Assembly: GCA_017964005.1 (NCBI GenBank)
Contig: JAGCSR010000031.1
Coordinates: 1-64,000 of the forward strand
Source of the DNA: Clostridiales bacterium
GTDB taxonomy: Bacteria > Bacillota > Clostridia > Saccharofermentanales > Saccharofermentanaceae
Direction: 5' to 3'
DNA: 64,000 nucleotides
Shown: positions 27,714-37,000 of the stretch, one piece after another
How the letters are laid out: each line of letters starts with the position of its first letter
Position numbering within the stretch: position 1 is the first letter of the stretch
The notes under the pieces: model-generated
What the model saw: only the letters and a program-made list of their open reading frames with translations
What the model was told of the DNA's origin: nothing
Database searches by the model: none
Made by a program: the position numbers and the translations under genes

Positions 27714-28373
27714 TTAGTTCTTCTTGAATCCGCAGCTGTCCTTCAGGCTGCACTCCGCGCAGGAAGAGCAGGACTCCGGGACGTAGTCGGAAGAAGGCAG
27801 CATTCCGATGAACGCGGTAACGGACTTTGAAGGGATCATGAGGAGCGAATCCGTAAGGGAGATCCCGCAGTTCTTGTTCATACTGAGGATGCGCTCGAAG
27901 TCTTTCTGAAGGTCAAGAGGGAGGTCGCCGTAGCCGGGGGAGAAGCGGGGCTTGAGTGAGTGCCCGGTGGCTTCTGCATAGCACCTTATCTGCTCATTTA
28001 TCATGTCGCAGTATTCTTCTACAGCGGCGGCGCCTGCAGCCTGCAGAACAGCGGCCCGCATGATGTCGGAGCGTTCGTAGCGGCGGATGAGCCTATCGAC
28101 GCCGATGCCGATGGTGAAGGCGGCCATAACGACCTTATCGCATCCTGAAAGATTACGGGCAAGGCCTTCCGACTTTATGGAAAGTCCCGCAAAAGAGATC
28201 GTATCTTCGGTAAGTTGTTCAATATCGAATATCTTATGGACGGAGTGCGGGGTCATGACCTGCGTCATCTCGGCCACAGCTTCATCCATTATCGCGCGCA
28301 CGGAATCGTCCGGGCGGATCTTCTGATATCCCAGGTACCTTTCGATCTCTTTTTGGGGAGGGACTATCTTCAT
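27714..28373 (-). CDS. Stand-alone methionine synthase activation protein
   Basis: 219 aa resembling the AdoMet-binding reactivation domain of MetH, with the signature RFSPGYGDLPLDLQKDF and ISLTDSLLMIPSKSVTAF. It presumably regenerates oxidised cob(II)alamin on the MetH at 20879-23311, which lacks this domain. A separate reactivation protein of this kind is known in Thermotoga and many Clostridia. The C-terminus is Cys-rich (CSSCAECSLKDSC). Its start overlaps the metF stop (ATGA), and it is the last gene of the transporter-metF operon. Confidence 0.85.
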   Translation of the reverse strand: MKIVPPQKEIERYLGYQKIRPDDSVRAIMDEAVAEMTQVMTPHSVHKIFDIEQLTEDTISFAGLSIKSEGLARNLSGCDKVVMAAFTIGIGVDRLIRRYERSDIMRAAVLQAAGAAAVEEYCDMINEQIRCYAEATGHSLKPRFSPGYGDLPLDLQKDFERILSMNKNCGISLTDSLLMIPSKSVTAFIGMLPSSDYVPESCSSCAECSLKDSCGFKKN

Positions 28374-29233
28374 GAGATTATGCTCGACAGCGATTCTTTG
28401 ATGCCTGCCGCGATCTCGGGCTTGTTCATGGAGTAGACGTGGATGTGGTTGACGCCGTTGGCGATGAGGTCGATTATCTGCTCGGTGGCATAGATAACAC
28501 CGGCCTGCGCCATCTTGTCCGGATCGTCGCCGAAGCGGTCCACCATGGTACGGAACCTCTGAGGGATCGTGGCGCCGGACATGGCGACGGACCTGTCGAC
28601 CTGGCGCGCGTTGGTGATGGGCATTATGCCTGCGATCACGGGAACATTGATCCCGGCTTCGCGGATCCTGTAGAGGAAGTTATATAACGTATTGTTATCG
28701 AAAAACATCTGTGTGGTGAGGAAGTCGCACCCCGCCTCGACCTTCTCTTTCAAGTGGATAATGTCTTCAGACTGGCGGGCGCACTCGATATGTCCTTCCG
28801 GATAACAGGCGCCGCCGATGCACATATCGGGGGCGATCTCCTTGATGTCACGGATGAGCTCCGCGGCGTAGTTATAGTCGAAAGCGACACGGCCGTCCTT
28901 GGGGATGTCGCCTCTTAAAGCCATGATGTTGTCGATGCCACGTGACTTATATTCTGCGACCATCTTCGCGACGTGCTCTTTGGTCGAGGACACGCAGGTA
29001 AGGTGGGCGAGAACGGGGGTGTTGTATCTGTTCTGGATGCGGTAAGCGAGTTCTGCCGTGTTGGCGGAGGTTCCGCCGCCTGCGCCGTAGGTTACGCTCA
29101 TGAAGTGGGGGCCGAGTTCTGCGATCTTCTCGGAGGCCGCCTCAACGCTTGCGAACTTATCGTCGGTCTTTGGAGGGAATACCTCGAAAGACAATGTCAC
29201 TTCGTTATTCTGTAATATCTCTTTTACTGTCAT
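28370..29233 (-). CDS. metF: 5,10-methylenetetrahydrofolate reductase
   Basis: Makes methyltetrahydrofolate for methionine synthase. About 287 aa with FAD-barrel motifs: LSFEVFPPKTD, FMSVTYGAGGGTS, ALRGDIPKDG and TTQMFFDN. ATG 29233 is chosen because GGGGAGG lies 5 nt upstream; ATG 29260 would overlap the upstream ABC gene. It is 23 nt downstream of the ABC ATPase gene and overlaps the MetH activation gene. Confidence 0.95.
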   Translation of the reverse strand: MTVKEILQNNEVTLSFEVFPPKTDDKFASVEAASEKIAELGPHFMSVTYGAGGGTSANTAELAYRIQNRYNTPVLAHLTCVSSTKEHVAKMVAEYKSRGIDNIMALRGDIPKDGRVAFDYNYAAELIRDIKEIAPDMCIGGACYPEGHIECARQSEDIIHLKEKVEAGCDFLTTQMFFDNNTLYNFLYRIREAGINVPVIAGIMPITNARQVDRSVAMSGATIPQRFRTMVDRFGDDPDKMAQAGVIYATEQIIDLIANGVNHIHVYSMNKPEIAAGIKESLSSIIS

Positions 29234-29256
29234 ATAAACCTCCCCGATACGGGTTG

Positions 29257-30030
29257 TCATTCACGCCAGAGCGATGCGATCTGCTCCATGTGCGCTGCGA
29301 CATCCATATCGTAAACGTCGTTGAGTACGGACTTGTAATCGATGTCACCCGTGTTCCCCTTGGTGACCAACCTGCCGTCCTTTAAGAATACTATCATATC
29401 TGACATCATCCGTGCCATCGAAATATCGTGATAGACCCCTATCAATGTGTTTTTGTGTGCTGTGCCGTCGGATGTTACTGTGGATCCCGAAGCCCATTCC
29501 AAAAGAACATCCGAGATCTCTTTGGTGAACCTTACATCCAGGTGGTTCAACGGCTCATCCAGGAGGAGTACCGGCGTTCTCTGAGCCAAAGTCCTTGCCA
29601 GGAACACTCTCTGCTTCTGACCGCCTGACAGCATGGATACGGGAGTGTCAGCCAGAGAAGACAGGTTCGTCTGTTTCAGGACCTCGTCCGTTATCTTATC
29701 CTGTTCCCGTCCGCCGTTGGCGTAGCATCCGAGCTCCACGGTCTGCCTTACCGTGAACTCAAAGGAGTTCTCTGAATACTGGGTGAGAAGCGATATGAAG
29801 CCGGCGGCTTTCCTGCGGGAAAGCGACATTATAGGGTGCCCCAGAACTTCCGCGGTCCCGGAAGACGGGATAAGACCGGACATCGCACGAAGGAGAGTGG
29901 TCTTGCCGCAGCCGTTGGGCCCTGCGAGAGCGACCTTTGTGCCCTCGGGTATGTCAAGGGTAATGTCCTTTATGACATCGCCTGCACCGTACCCGGCTGA
30001 GAGCTTTTCGAGATGAACGGCAGAAGACAT
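29257..30030 (-). CDS. ABC transporter ATPase, FecE/BtuD type (probable cobalamin or siderophore)
   Basis: 257 aa. Walker A is GPNGCGKTT, signature LSGGQKQRV, Walker B VLLLDEP, then the H-loop in GVYHDISM. It powers the FecCD-type permease encoded just upstream (one-base overlap). The substrate is not readable from the ATPase. Its place directly before metF and the MetH activation gene points to vitamin B12, but heme or siderophore importers have the same architecture. Confidence 0.88.
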   Translation of the reverse strand: MSSAVHLEKLSAGYGAGDVIKDITLDIPEGTKVALAGPNGCGKTTLLRAMSGLIPSSGTAEVLGHPIMSLSRRKAAGFISLLTQYSENSFEFTVRQTVELGCYANGGREQDKITDEVLKQTNLSSLADTPVSMLSGGQKQRVFLARTLAQRTPVLLLDEPLNHLDVRFTKEISDVLLEWASGSTVTSDGTAHKNTLIGVYHDISMARMMSDMIVFLKDGRLVTKGNTGDIDYKSVLNDVYDMDVAAHMEQIASLWRE

Positions 30031-31073
30031 CAGGCTTTCCTCCTTGCAAAATATACATAAGCGAAAAAGGGTGCCCCGATGATCGCCGTGACCGCGCCAA
30101 CCGCGATCTCGCGGGGGGCCAGAAGGGATCTGGCGATGAGGTCTGCGATCGCCATGAAGGTGCCGCCGTAGATCATTGCCATGGGGAGCACGATCTTGTT
30201 GGAACTTCCGAAGATCTTGCGCACCACGTGAGGCGCTATCAGGTCGATGAAGCCGATGAGCCCTGCAAGGCAGACTGCAACGCCGGTAAGGAGCGCCGTT
30301 ATGGCAAGCGTGATGTTGCGGACACGGGGGACTGCAACGCCCATGCTCATGCCCTGTTCGGTGCCAAAGGTCATGATGTCAAGTTCTCTTGCGAAGAACA
30401 GCAGCACGATGAGTGATATGACGGCAACTGCAGCCATGACACCTGCATGGGTCCAGTTCCTGCCCGAGAAGGTCCCTGTGAGCCATATGGCGATCCTGGA
30501 CCTGTGGTCGGGGAAGAAGGACGCAATGAAGGTGACGACGGCGTTTAGGAACAAGGACAGGACCATTCCGATAAGAACGATCGTGTCGGATCTTGAACCC
30601 TTATCCAGCACGGACGTCAGGGCGAGGACCGCGATAACCGTCACAAACCCGAATATGAATCCCGTTGCGGGCATGAGGAGCGAACCCAGCCATGGGATCG
30701 TTATCCCCGACACCATTATCAGGGCGACCCCGACGGAAGCGCCGGAAGATACGCCCAGCGTGTAGGATGATGCCAAGGGGTTACGGAGTACCGACTGCAT
30801 AACCACTCCCGATACCGACAGCGCGCCTCCAACGAAGAAGGCGGTGATGACCCGGGGCATCCTTATGTCCCACAGGATAGCGGTCATGTTGGGAGTTATG
30901 TTCTCGGGAAGTGTTATCCCGAAGATCTTATGCATTACGATAGCGACCGAATCGGCAGGATTAATGGCAACGCTCCCGATACCCATGCATATCACAAGGG
31001 TAACGAGAGCGACTGCGGCCGATATTACTATCGGGATTATGTAATTCTTATGCTGCCTTTTCGAGTGCTGCAT
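30030..31073 (-). CDS. FecCD/BtuC-family ABC permease
   Basis: 347 aa with about ten hydrophobic segments. Family motifs include RMPRVITAFFVGGALSVSG near the start, LRNPLASSYTLGVSSGAS, and GLIGFIDLIAPHVVR, the ATPase-coupling loop. Its first 26 nt overlap the binding-protein gene. It should form an inner-membrane dimer importing an iron-chelate or cobalamin. Confidence 0.93.
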   Translation of the reverse strand: MQHSKRQHKNYIIPIVISAAVALVTLVICMGIGSVAINPADSVAIVMHKIFGITLPENITPNMTAILWDIRMPRVITAFFVGGALSVSGVVMQSVLRNPLASSYTLGVSSGASVGVALIMVSGITIPWLGSLLMPATGFIFGFVTVIAVLALTSVLDKGSRSDTIVLIGMVLSLFLNAVVTFIASFFPDHRSRIAIWLTGTFSGRNWTHAGVMAAVAVISLIVLLFFARELDIMTFGTEQGMSMGVAVPRVRNITLAITALLTGVAVCLAGLIGFIDLIAPHVVRKIFGSSNKIVLPMAMIYGGTFMAIADLIARSLLAPREIAVGAVTAIIGAPFFAYVYFARRKA

Positions 31074-32001
31074 AGTATTCGGGATAGACCGCCTGAGCCA
31101 TCTCGATCATCGCTTCGGTGATGTGGGCATTAGGACGGTTGCTGGCATTCTCGTTGATGTAGAAGATGTTGCCGTCAGAAACTGCCTTGATGGTATCCCA
31201 GCCGGGACGTGTCGCAAGAGCGCCTGTTACATCGTCCATGTAGGATACGGAATGGAGGATCACATCAGGGTTGGATGCGATAACGTCCTCTTCGCTTAAT
31301 GCGAGCCAGCTGTCCTGATCGCCGAAAACGTTCTTTGCGCCGATAGCTGTGATCATCTCATCCATGAATGTGTTCTTGCCTACGGAATATACAGTGGGAT
31401 AATCGTCGGTGGGAACAGACAGGAAGAAAGCCACGCTCTTCTTGTCCTCATCCTTGATGTTGTTGGCGATGCTCGAGATGTTGACTATCTCTTTGTTCAT
31501 GCTCTCGACTATCTTGGAAGCCTGCTCGGTCTCGCCGATGCAGTCACCTACGAAAACTATATCTTCCTGAATTCCCTTGATGGAAGTGCTGGAAGGGATA
31601 TCAGCGATGCAGATGCCTGCATCGGATACTGTCTGGTAGGGATTTGCGCCGCCGACATAGAGCATTCCGGATGTGAACATGATGTCGGGCTTGAGATTGA
31701 TGATGCTTTCCTGATCGGGAGTATCCAGTGAATAGACTGCAACATCAGAAGATAACTGATCCTTATATTCTGCGGAATATTCATCGATACCGACGATCTT
31801 GTCCTTCTGTCCCATGTCGATCAGTGTCTGGGTGATGGCGGGGTTCAAGGAAACGATCTTCTTGACCTCTGCCGGTACGGTGATGGGATTGCCTGCTCTG
31901 TCGGTTCCGGGCTTAGGTGCCGAAGCTTTGCTGCATCCTGTAAAGATTCCTGCCGCAAGGGATATTACCAGCGCGCAGGATACGATTGCTGTTTTTTTCA
32001 T
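31048..32001 (-). CDS. Substrate-binding lipoprotein of the FecB/BtuF-type importer
   Basis: 317 aa with signal peptide and lipobox FTGC at the expected site, then a helical-backbone binding protein: VKKIVSLNPAITQTLIDMG, then IVGIDEYS, and the YPEYYAAL ending. It captures the ligand outside the membrane for the permease and ATPase encoded downstream. First gene of a five-gene operon ending in metF and the MetH activator; cobalamin is the favoured ligand by context. Confidence 0.88.
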   Translation of the reverse strand: MKKTAIVSCALVISLAAGIFTGCSKASAPKPGTDRAGNPITVPAEVKKIVSLNPAITQTLIDMGQKDKIVGIDEYSAEYKDQLSSDVAVYSLDTPDQESIINLKPDIMFTSGMLYVGGANPYQTVSDAGICIADIPSSTSIKGIQEDIVFVGDCIGETEQASKIVESMNKEIVNISSIANNIKDEDKKSVAFFLSVPTDDYPTVYSVGKNTFMDEMITAIGAKNVFGDQDSWLALSEEDVIASNPDVILHSVSYMDDVTGALATRPGWDTIKAVSDGNIFYINENASNRPNAHITEAMIEMAQAVYPEYYAALEKAA

Positions 32002-32035
32002 AATATCTTGCCTCTTTCTTAGTAAGTCACGGCTA

Positions 32036-32052
32036 ATTATATCACAATGTGA
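32036..32052 (-). promoter_or_regulatory. Extended -10 promoter with overlapping palindrome
   Basis: On the minus strand TGATATAAT forms an extended -10 upstream of the binding-protein gene. It overlaps the near-palindrome TCACAATGTGA (32042-32052). The 57-nt gap leaves no room for a cobalamin riboswitch. Confidence 0.5.
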
Positions 32053-32058
32053 GAAGTT

Positions 32059-33093
32059 TTATTGCTGTACAAACGGATACATTGCCAAAGCCATGAGGAC
32101 TGCGAGAAGGAGCACCAATACCGGCACTATTACCAACGTCCATCCGATCTTTGCCAATATCCTGACTGCCCGTTTGGGATGAAGCACAAAGGGAAGGTTG
32201 GAAGCTATATGGACCCAATCGCAGAAAAGGTCAAGTTCGAACAGGAATATCGCGGTAATGAAGATCCTGTTGGCTATATTGATATATAACGGGCCGTTAT
32301 CCAAATTTACTCTTATCAGAAGGGACAGATAATACGCATATCCCACGCAGGCGAAAACTGCCTTGCCCACATTCCCGGTCCTAAATCCCGGAGGAGGGAG
32401 GATCGAGTGCTTAAGGTCGACCACGGAATACTTCATTGCTTTGACTGTCTGGAACCTGAACTTGGGATCCATAGCGGCGGCGCGTTTTGCGATCTTCTTC
32501 ATCCTGGCCGAATCCGGGAACATCTTCTCTATGAGCTTGCCGAAAGCATATATGTCGGTCCTCTCGTCCGACGCTCCGAATCCGTACTGCTCGGGAGCAG
32601 CATATCCCTGGGTTCCGATCAGTGTGGTGTCCCGGGATTCATCGGGTTTTGCGATCTTGGCGGCATCAAAGTCGATGAGGACGGCGCTGCCCTGACCGGT
32701 AATAAGTATGTTCGAAGCCTTGATATCCCGGTGTATTACGGGTTTGGGGAGACTGTGAAGTTCTATGAGCGCGTCTGATATCTCGCGGAAGAACTTCATG
32801 CGCTCTTTCTTTGAAGGTTTGTTCTTCTCCAGATATTCTTCCAGTGTCACACCGCTTAAGTGTTCTTCGATCACTATATATTCTCCGCCGCAGAAGTTCT
32901 CGAAGCGCCCGTGACATAAGATCTTCGGAAGATGTTTTGATTGGAGGGACGCCAGCTCGTCATAGACTTCTTCGTTATAGTAGGTGAGTTTTTTGAGCAC
33001 GCCGACATCCCCGGTCAATTCGTTGATCACCAGGGTATGGCCGGCACCGTCCAATGAGTGCAGTTCCTTGAATAATGACGGATCACAGTTCAT
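32059..33093 (-). CDS. Membrane-anchored serine/threonine protein kinase
   Basis: 344 aa. The Hanks-type kinase domain (about 15-235) has HRDIKASNILI for the catalytic loop, IDFDAAK in place of DFG, and the activation/APE segment GTQGYAAPEQYGFG. After the kinase come hydrophobic segments (about 245-345), so the kinase sits on the cytoplasmic side. No PASTA repeats are present, unlike PrkC. Its 3' end lies 58 nt from the binding-protein gene start on the same strand. Confidence 0.85.
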   Translation of the reverse strand: MNCDPSLFKELHSLDGAGHTLVINELTGDVGVLKKLTYYNEEVYDELASLQSKHLPKILCHGRFENFCGGEYIVIEEHLSGVTLEEYLEKNKPSKKERMKFFREISDALIELHSLPKPVIHRDIKASNILITGQGSAVLIDFDAAKIAKPDESRDTTLIGTQGYAAPEQYGFGASDERTDIYAFGKLIEKMFPDSARMKKIAKRAAAMDPKFRFQTVKAMKYSVVDLKHSILPPPGFRTGNVGKAVFACVGYAYYLSLLIRVNLDNGPLYINIANRIFITAIFLFELDLFCDWVHIASNLPFVLHPKRAVRILAKIGWTLVIVPVLVLLLAVLMALAMYPFVQQ

Positions 33094-33158
33094 AAGATGA
33101 ATATATCAGAAAAAGTCCAAAACGTGAATGTCCGGGCATTCCGGGATGAATGTAAATG

Positions 33159-33270
33159 CTCACCGATTTTGCTCAACAAATCGCAAAAAGTTGAGTAAAT
33201 TCGGTGAGTTTACTCCAAAACTCACCAGTTTTGCTCAATAATATGCCGAAAGTTGAGTGGAATCGGTGAG
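33159..33270. repeat. Two tandem 50-bp imperfect-dyad repeats
   Basis: Units at 33159-33208 and 33221-33270 (62-nt period) both begin CTCACC, contain TTTTGCTCAA and GTTGAGT, and end TCGGTGAG. Each can fold: CTCACCGA pairs with TCGGTGAG and CTCAAC with GTTGAG. They occupy the middle of the 391-nt gap between the divergent kinase and zinc-ribbon genes, whose remainder shows only a promoter at 33333-33341. The role is unknown; a REP-like element or regulatory dyad is possible. Confidence 0.75.
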
Positions 33271-33332
33271 TTGACTGATCGTTTGCCGACGGCTTCTATT
33301 ATGAAGATCTTCATCGTACTTGCCGCGCCCCG

Positions 33333-33341
33333 TGTTATAAT
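33333..33341 (+). promoter_or_regulatory. Extended -10 promoter for the zinc-ribbon operon
   Basis: TGTTATAAT (TG-n-TATAAT) about 145 nt upstream of ATG 33485; no clear -35 box. Confidence 0.45.
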
Positions 33342-33484
33342 TCAATCATAGAGACTTCCTTATATTGATGCACTTAAGATGATTTAGAGCAGATAAGACG
33401 GTAAAGAGGCGCAGGCATTTGGTCCGCAGCGGATCTGAGAAGGATACCGGGAGCGCGGCAGATCAGGAAAGGAAGTGACCCTTC

Positions 33485-34069
33485 ATGTTTTGCAGAGAAT
33501 GCGGAGCAGAGGTAGATAACAACGCATCGTTCTGCGGTTCGTGCGGAACGAAGATATTCCGGCCTGAGGCCAAAGCGGAAAGCAATGTGAAGGTGTGCCC
33601 GCAATGCCGGCATATTAATGTTGCCCGGGCAGATTTTTGCGCTTCCTGCGGCTCGCCCCTTGGAGGCGGAACCACAGTTCGTGAAGAACCTCAGGTAGCC
33701 CCTGCCACCCCGATTCCGGTTGTGCCTGATAGGAAAGAACCTCAGGCAGCCCCTGTCGCAACGCCGCCGGTGGTGCCTGCTAATGTGAGCAGTCCTGTTC
33801 CTGCGGCAGAAGATAAGAAACCCAAACGAGAGAAGAAACATAACCACGGCGGGCTCAAAGCCCTGCTGATAATCATATGCATCCTGCTCATAATCGCAGG
33901 CATATGGCTGGTTCCCAACGGGATACAGGCAGCGCGTGAAGGCAAGCCCGTGCGCGCTCCGTGGGAGACAGCCGAGACATTCGCGGAAGAAGAGGAAGAC
34001 GATACCGAGGTGCCTATGGATTGGATGGACATACCGCCGGTAGGAGCTGACGGAGAGGAGGATGAGTAA
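33485..34069 (+). CDS. Double zinc-ribbon single-pass membrane protein
   Basis: 194 aa. Two zinc ribbons at the N-terminus: FCRECG...FCGSCG (residues 2-20) and VCPQCR...FCASCG (about 38-58). A Pro/Ala/Val-rich linker with repeats (REEPQVAPATP, RKEPQAAPVATP) leads to a basic stretch, one membrane segment (about 120-142) and an acidic tail. It is followed directly by the large HExxH protein gene (stop and start one base apart), suggesting the two proteins act together at the membrane. The function is unknown. Confidence 0.8.
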   Translation: MFCRECGAEVDNNASFCGSCGTKIFRPEAKAESNVKVCPQCRHINVARADFCASCGSPLGGGTTVREEPQVAPATPIPVVPDRKEPQAAPVATPPVVPANVSSPVPAAEDKKPKREKKHNHGGLKALLIIICILLIIAGIWLVPNGIQAAREGKPVRAPWETAETFAEEEEDDTEVPMDWMDIPPVGADGEEDE

Positions 34070-34070
34070 T

Positions 34071-37000
34071 ATGTGGAAGAAGAACAAGTTTTTACTTATA
34101 CTCCTTACTCTGACCTTGGTTCTTGCGATCCTGGTAACAGGCTTCGGGTGGCCCGGATATATGCTCGGTTTGATCCCGAAAAGTCAGGCCGCAAGTGACA
34201 CCATAACCAGCAAGGCGAAGGCTTTCTCCGAAGGAAGCAGCAAGGCGTTTTCGATCGAACCCGTTCCGGGAATGACGATATCCGCGGAAGAGAATGCTCT
34301 TGATAAGGATAGGACATTCAAGGTAAAAGAAGCTAACGATAAGGAATTTGACCGCCTTGTTGATCAGTTCCGCGAGAAGATCGACGCTCCCGCTATGGTC
34401 TACGGGGCCTGGGAGGTTGATGCCGGACTTAAAGATGACGAATCCTTCCCCGGAACGTACAATCTGTCTCTTGATCTCGAAGAATTCGGAGTGGACGAGG
34501 AAGACTGGGAGAACTGCAGACTTTACAGGATAGACGACAGCGGAAAGTGGACTGAATATTCCACATCCGTAGATAACGGCAAACTCTCCATGGACAGCAA
34601 TCAGAACAGTTTTGTATTCTGGGCGATATTCACGGCTCTGATGCCGGTCATGGTTGACGAAGTAGAACGATACAATTCTAATGCCTATCTGATGCCGGAA
34701 CTGAAATCATCGCTGCGTCAGAAGAATATTGACAGTTTCGATGTTAATATCGATGGCAAAAAGGACAGGTTCCGTATCATACTCGATATAGCTTCAGTAA
34801 AGGAAATGGTATATACGGTGGGCAATGAGTATAAGAATGCACAGCTCAGGGTTATGGAAAAGGCAGTCATGGATGCAATTAACATCAAAGTTTCTGATGA
34901 AAGCATTAGAAAAGATATAATTGCTAAAATTCCCGAGATACAAGATCCCACTGTGTTGGGTGTCGAACTGTGTAAGATTATGGATTCCCACAAAAAAAAG
35001 TATGCTGATGAAAATACATTTAAGGAAGCGAAGATAGGGTTGCGTAAAGCCGCTGTTGGAAATCTAAAAAAATATACCAATGAGCAGCCTGAGGTTAAAC
35101 AACATTTGAATTTTATGAATAGTCTTAAGGAAGACAAACCGACTTTTGAAACACTGAAGGCTTCTTTTGATCAAGTTAATCAGGTAGCCAGCTATCTCGA
35201 AAAAACTTATTATTTTATCAAGGACGAGATAAATGTTCAGCTTCCCACTACTGTCATAGAAGTTCATCTTAGTGATAAGACCGGCTCTCAAAATGCAGGG
35301 GTTGCGATCAATCCGATATTCAACTATGCCAAGATACTTAATCCCAAAGCTGCGGTAGTGGCGCTTGGTGTCACAGAATCCATTGGGGACATCAAATGGG
35401 AAGATCTTAACATCCTGGGTAATCCCGCGCTCGTTATTTCCATGGACAAGGTGGCGGACCGGAGTCAGAGCGATTATGATGAACTGCTGCTTACCATGTG
35501 CCACGAGCTGTTCCACATCTGTCAGAGGGAATATGTTATGTCAATCAGGGCAAATTATTGTTTTGACGAGATGACGGCACAGAGTGTCGAAGTCGACGCA
35601 TACAACTATTTCCTCGGAAATCACACGATACAGACTACAGATCACCTGGATAATCTCGGCAAGTGTCAGTACTATGCGGTTCCGTTGGACTCATTCATGG
35701 CGGGTTATCCAGAGGGGTTTATCGGAACAGAAGACGGATGGGATAAACCTTTGTTTGGAAAAGGTGCTAATGTCAGCTACGGAAGAGCGGGCTTCTTTAT
35801 TTATCTTAAAGATAAATTCAAACCCTCCTATGACACGGTCCTCAGGCGCTATAAATCCCTTTGGGGGAAGAGGGCTGTGACTACGATCCTCAAGACAGTA
35901 TTCGGAGAAGAATCCGATGCGCTTAAGAGCCAGCCGGATAAGGCGCTGTCCCATTATTACTATCATTTCATCACATCGCAGAAGACTACCGACAAGCTCA
36001 TTGCCAAGGCAAACAGTCAGGGTCAGGATATTTTTTCTCCCAAGACAACACTCGGAGCAAAAGACGAATCTCTCATTACTCTTCATTATGATTACAGCAC
36101 GAGAGTAAGGCGGCTTCTGGTTAAGAAACTTAACGAGAAGGATAAGCAATATGCGATAGTCGCAAGGAAACCATGGTTCACCAACAGCTGTGCAGACCTG
36201 AGGCTCAAGCCTGCGAACATGGTAAAAGACAAAGACTATGTCGAATTAAAGGACGGTGTCTTCATCAAGCCCAGGGATTACCCGAAGGATCTGGCTGTCC
36301 CTGCCTGCTATATGATGGAGGTCATATGCGGGGACTATACCCCTCCGCAGATCGTGCACAGCCAGGCGTTCTACGGCTATAACATCTGTCTTCTGACTCC
36401 GATCCAGGAACCCGAGATGGAGACCAAGAACGGAGTCCTCAAGATAAAAGAGATAAAACGTCTGGATTACCGCAAGGATTATGTAGACAGAGTAGTGGCA
36501 ACCATTACCCTGGGTAAGGACACGCTCCTGACCGCATCATCGACATACAATATGTTCGGTACGATAAAGGACTGGCAGATAGACCTGTCCGATCTGAAGC
36601 ACAATGGCAAGGCATTGACATCCAAGGAGAAGAAGGAGCTGAAGATCACTTTCCGGGAATGCGTTACGGGGACCTTTGACCTGGATAACCTTGACAACGC
36701 ATGTCTCGGTCCGGGTGAACCCTTCAAGGTTCCGGTGGATTTCGATATCACAGGAACATATAATTCTCAGGCCTCGTTGTCGGATTTCTCTTTGGGCGAA
36801 TATGCAACCAAGATGGTCGGCGGCCTCGCGGAGATGATAGCCCGCATGTTCGGAGCAGATCCGTCCGATGAGGATATACAGAATGCGGTGGACGGGTCCG
36901 TCGAGATCAACGCGCAGGAGTTGTCTTATTCACAGATAATCACGATCGAACTGATCAAGGACAACAGGTACAAAGTTGAGATGGATGCAGATATAGGTAA

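Noticed and set aside
33159-33270. CRISPR array
   Set aside because: Only two units, with a 12-nt gap between 50-bp imperfect dyads and no cas genes.
33374-34087. A 237-codon minus-strand frame over the zinc-ribbon gene
   Set aside because: The plus-strand gene has paired CxxC zinc ribbons, a ribosome site and coupling to the next gene; the minus frame has none.
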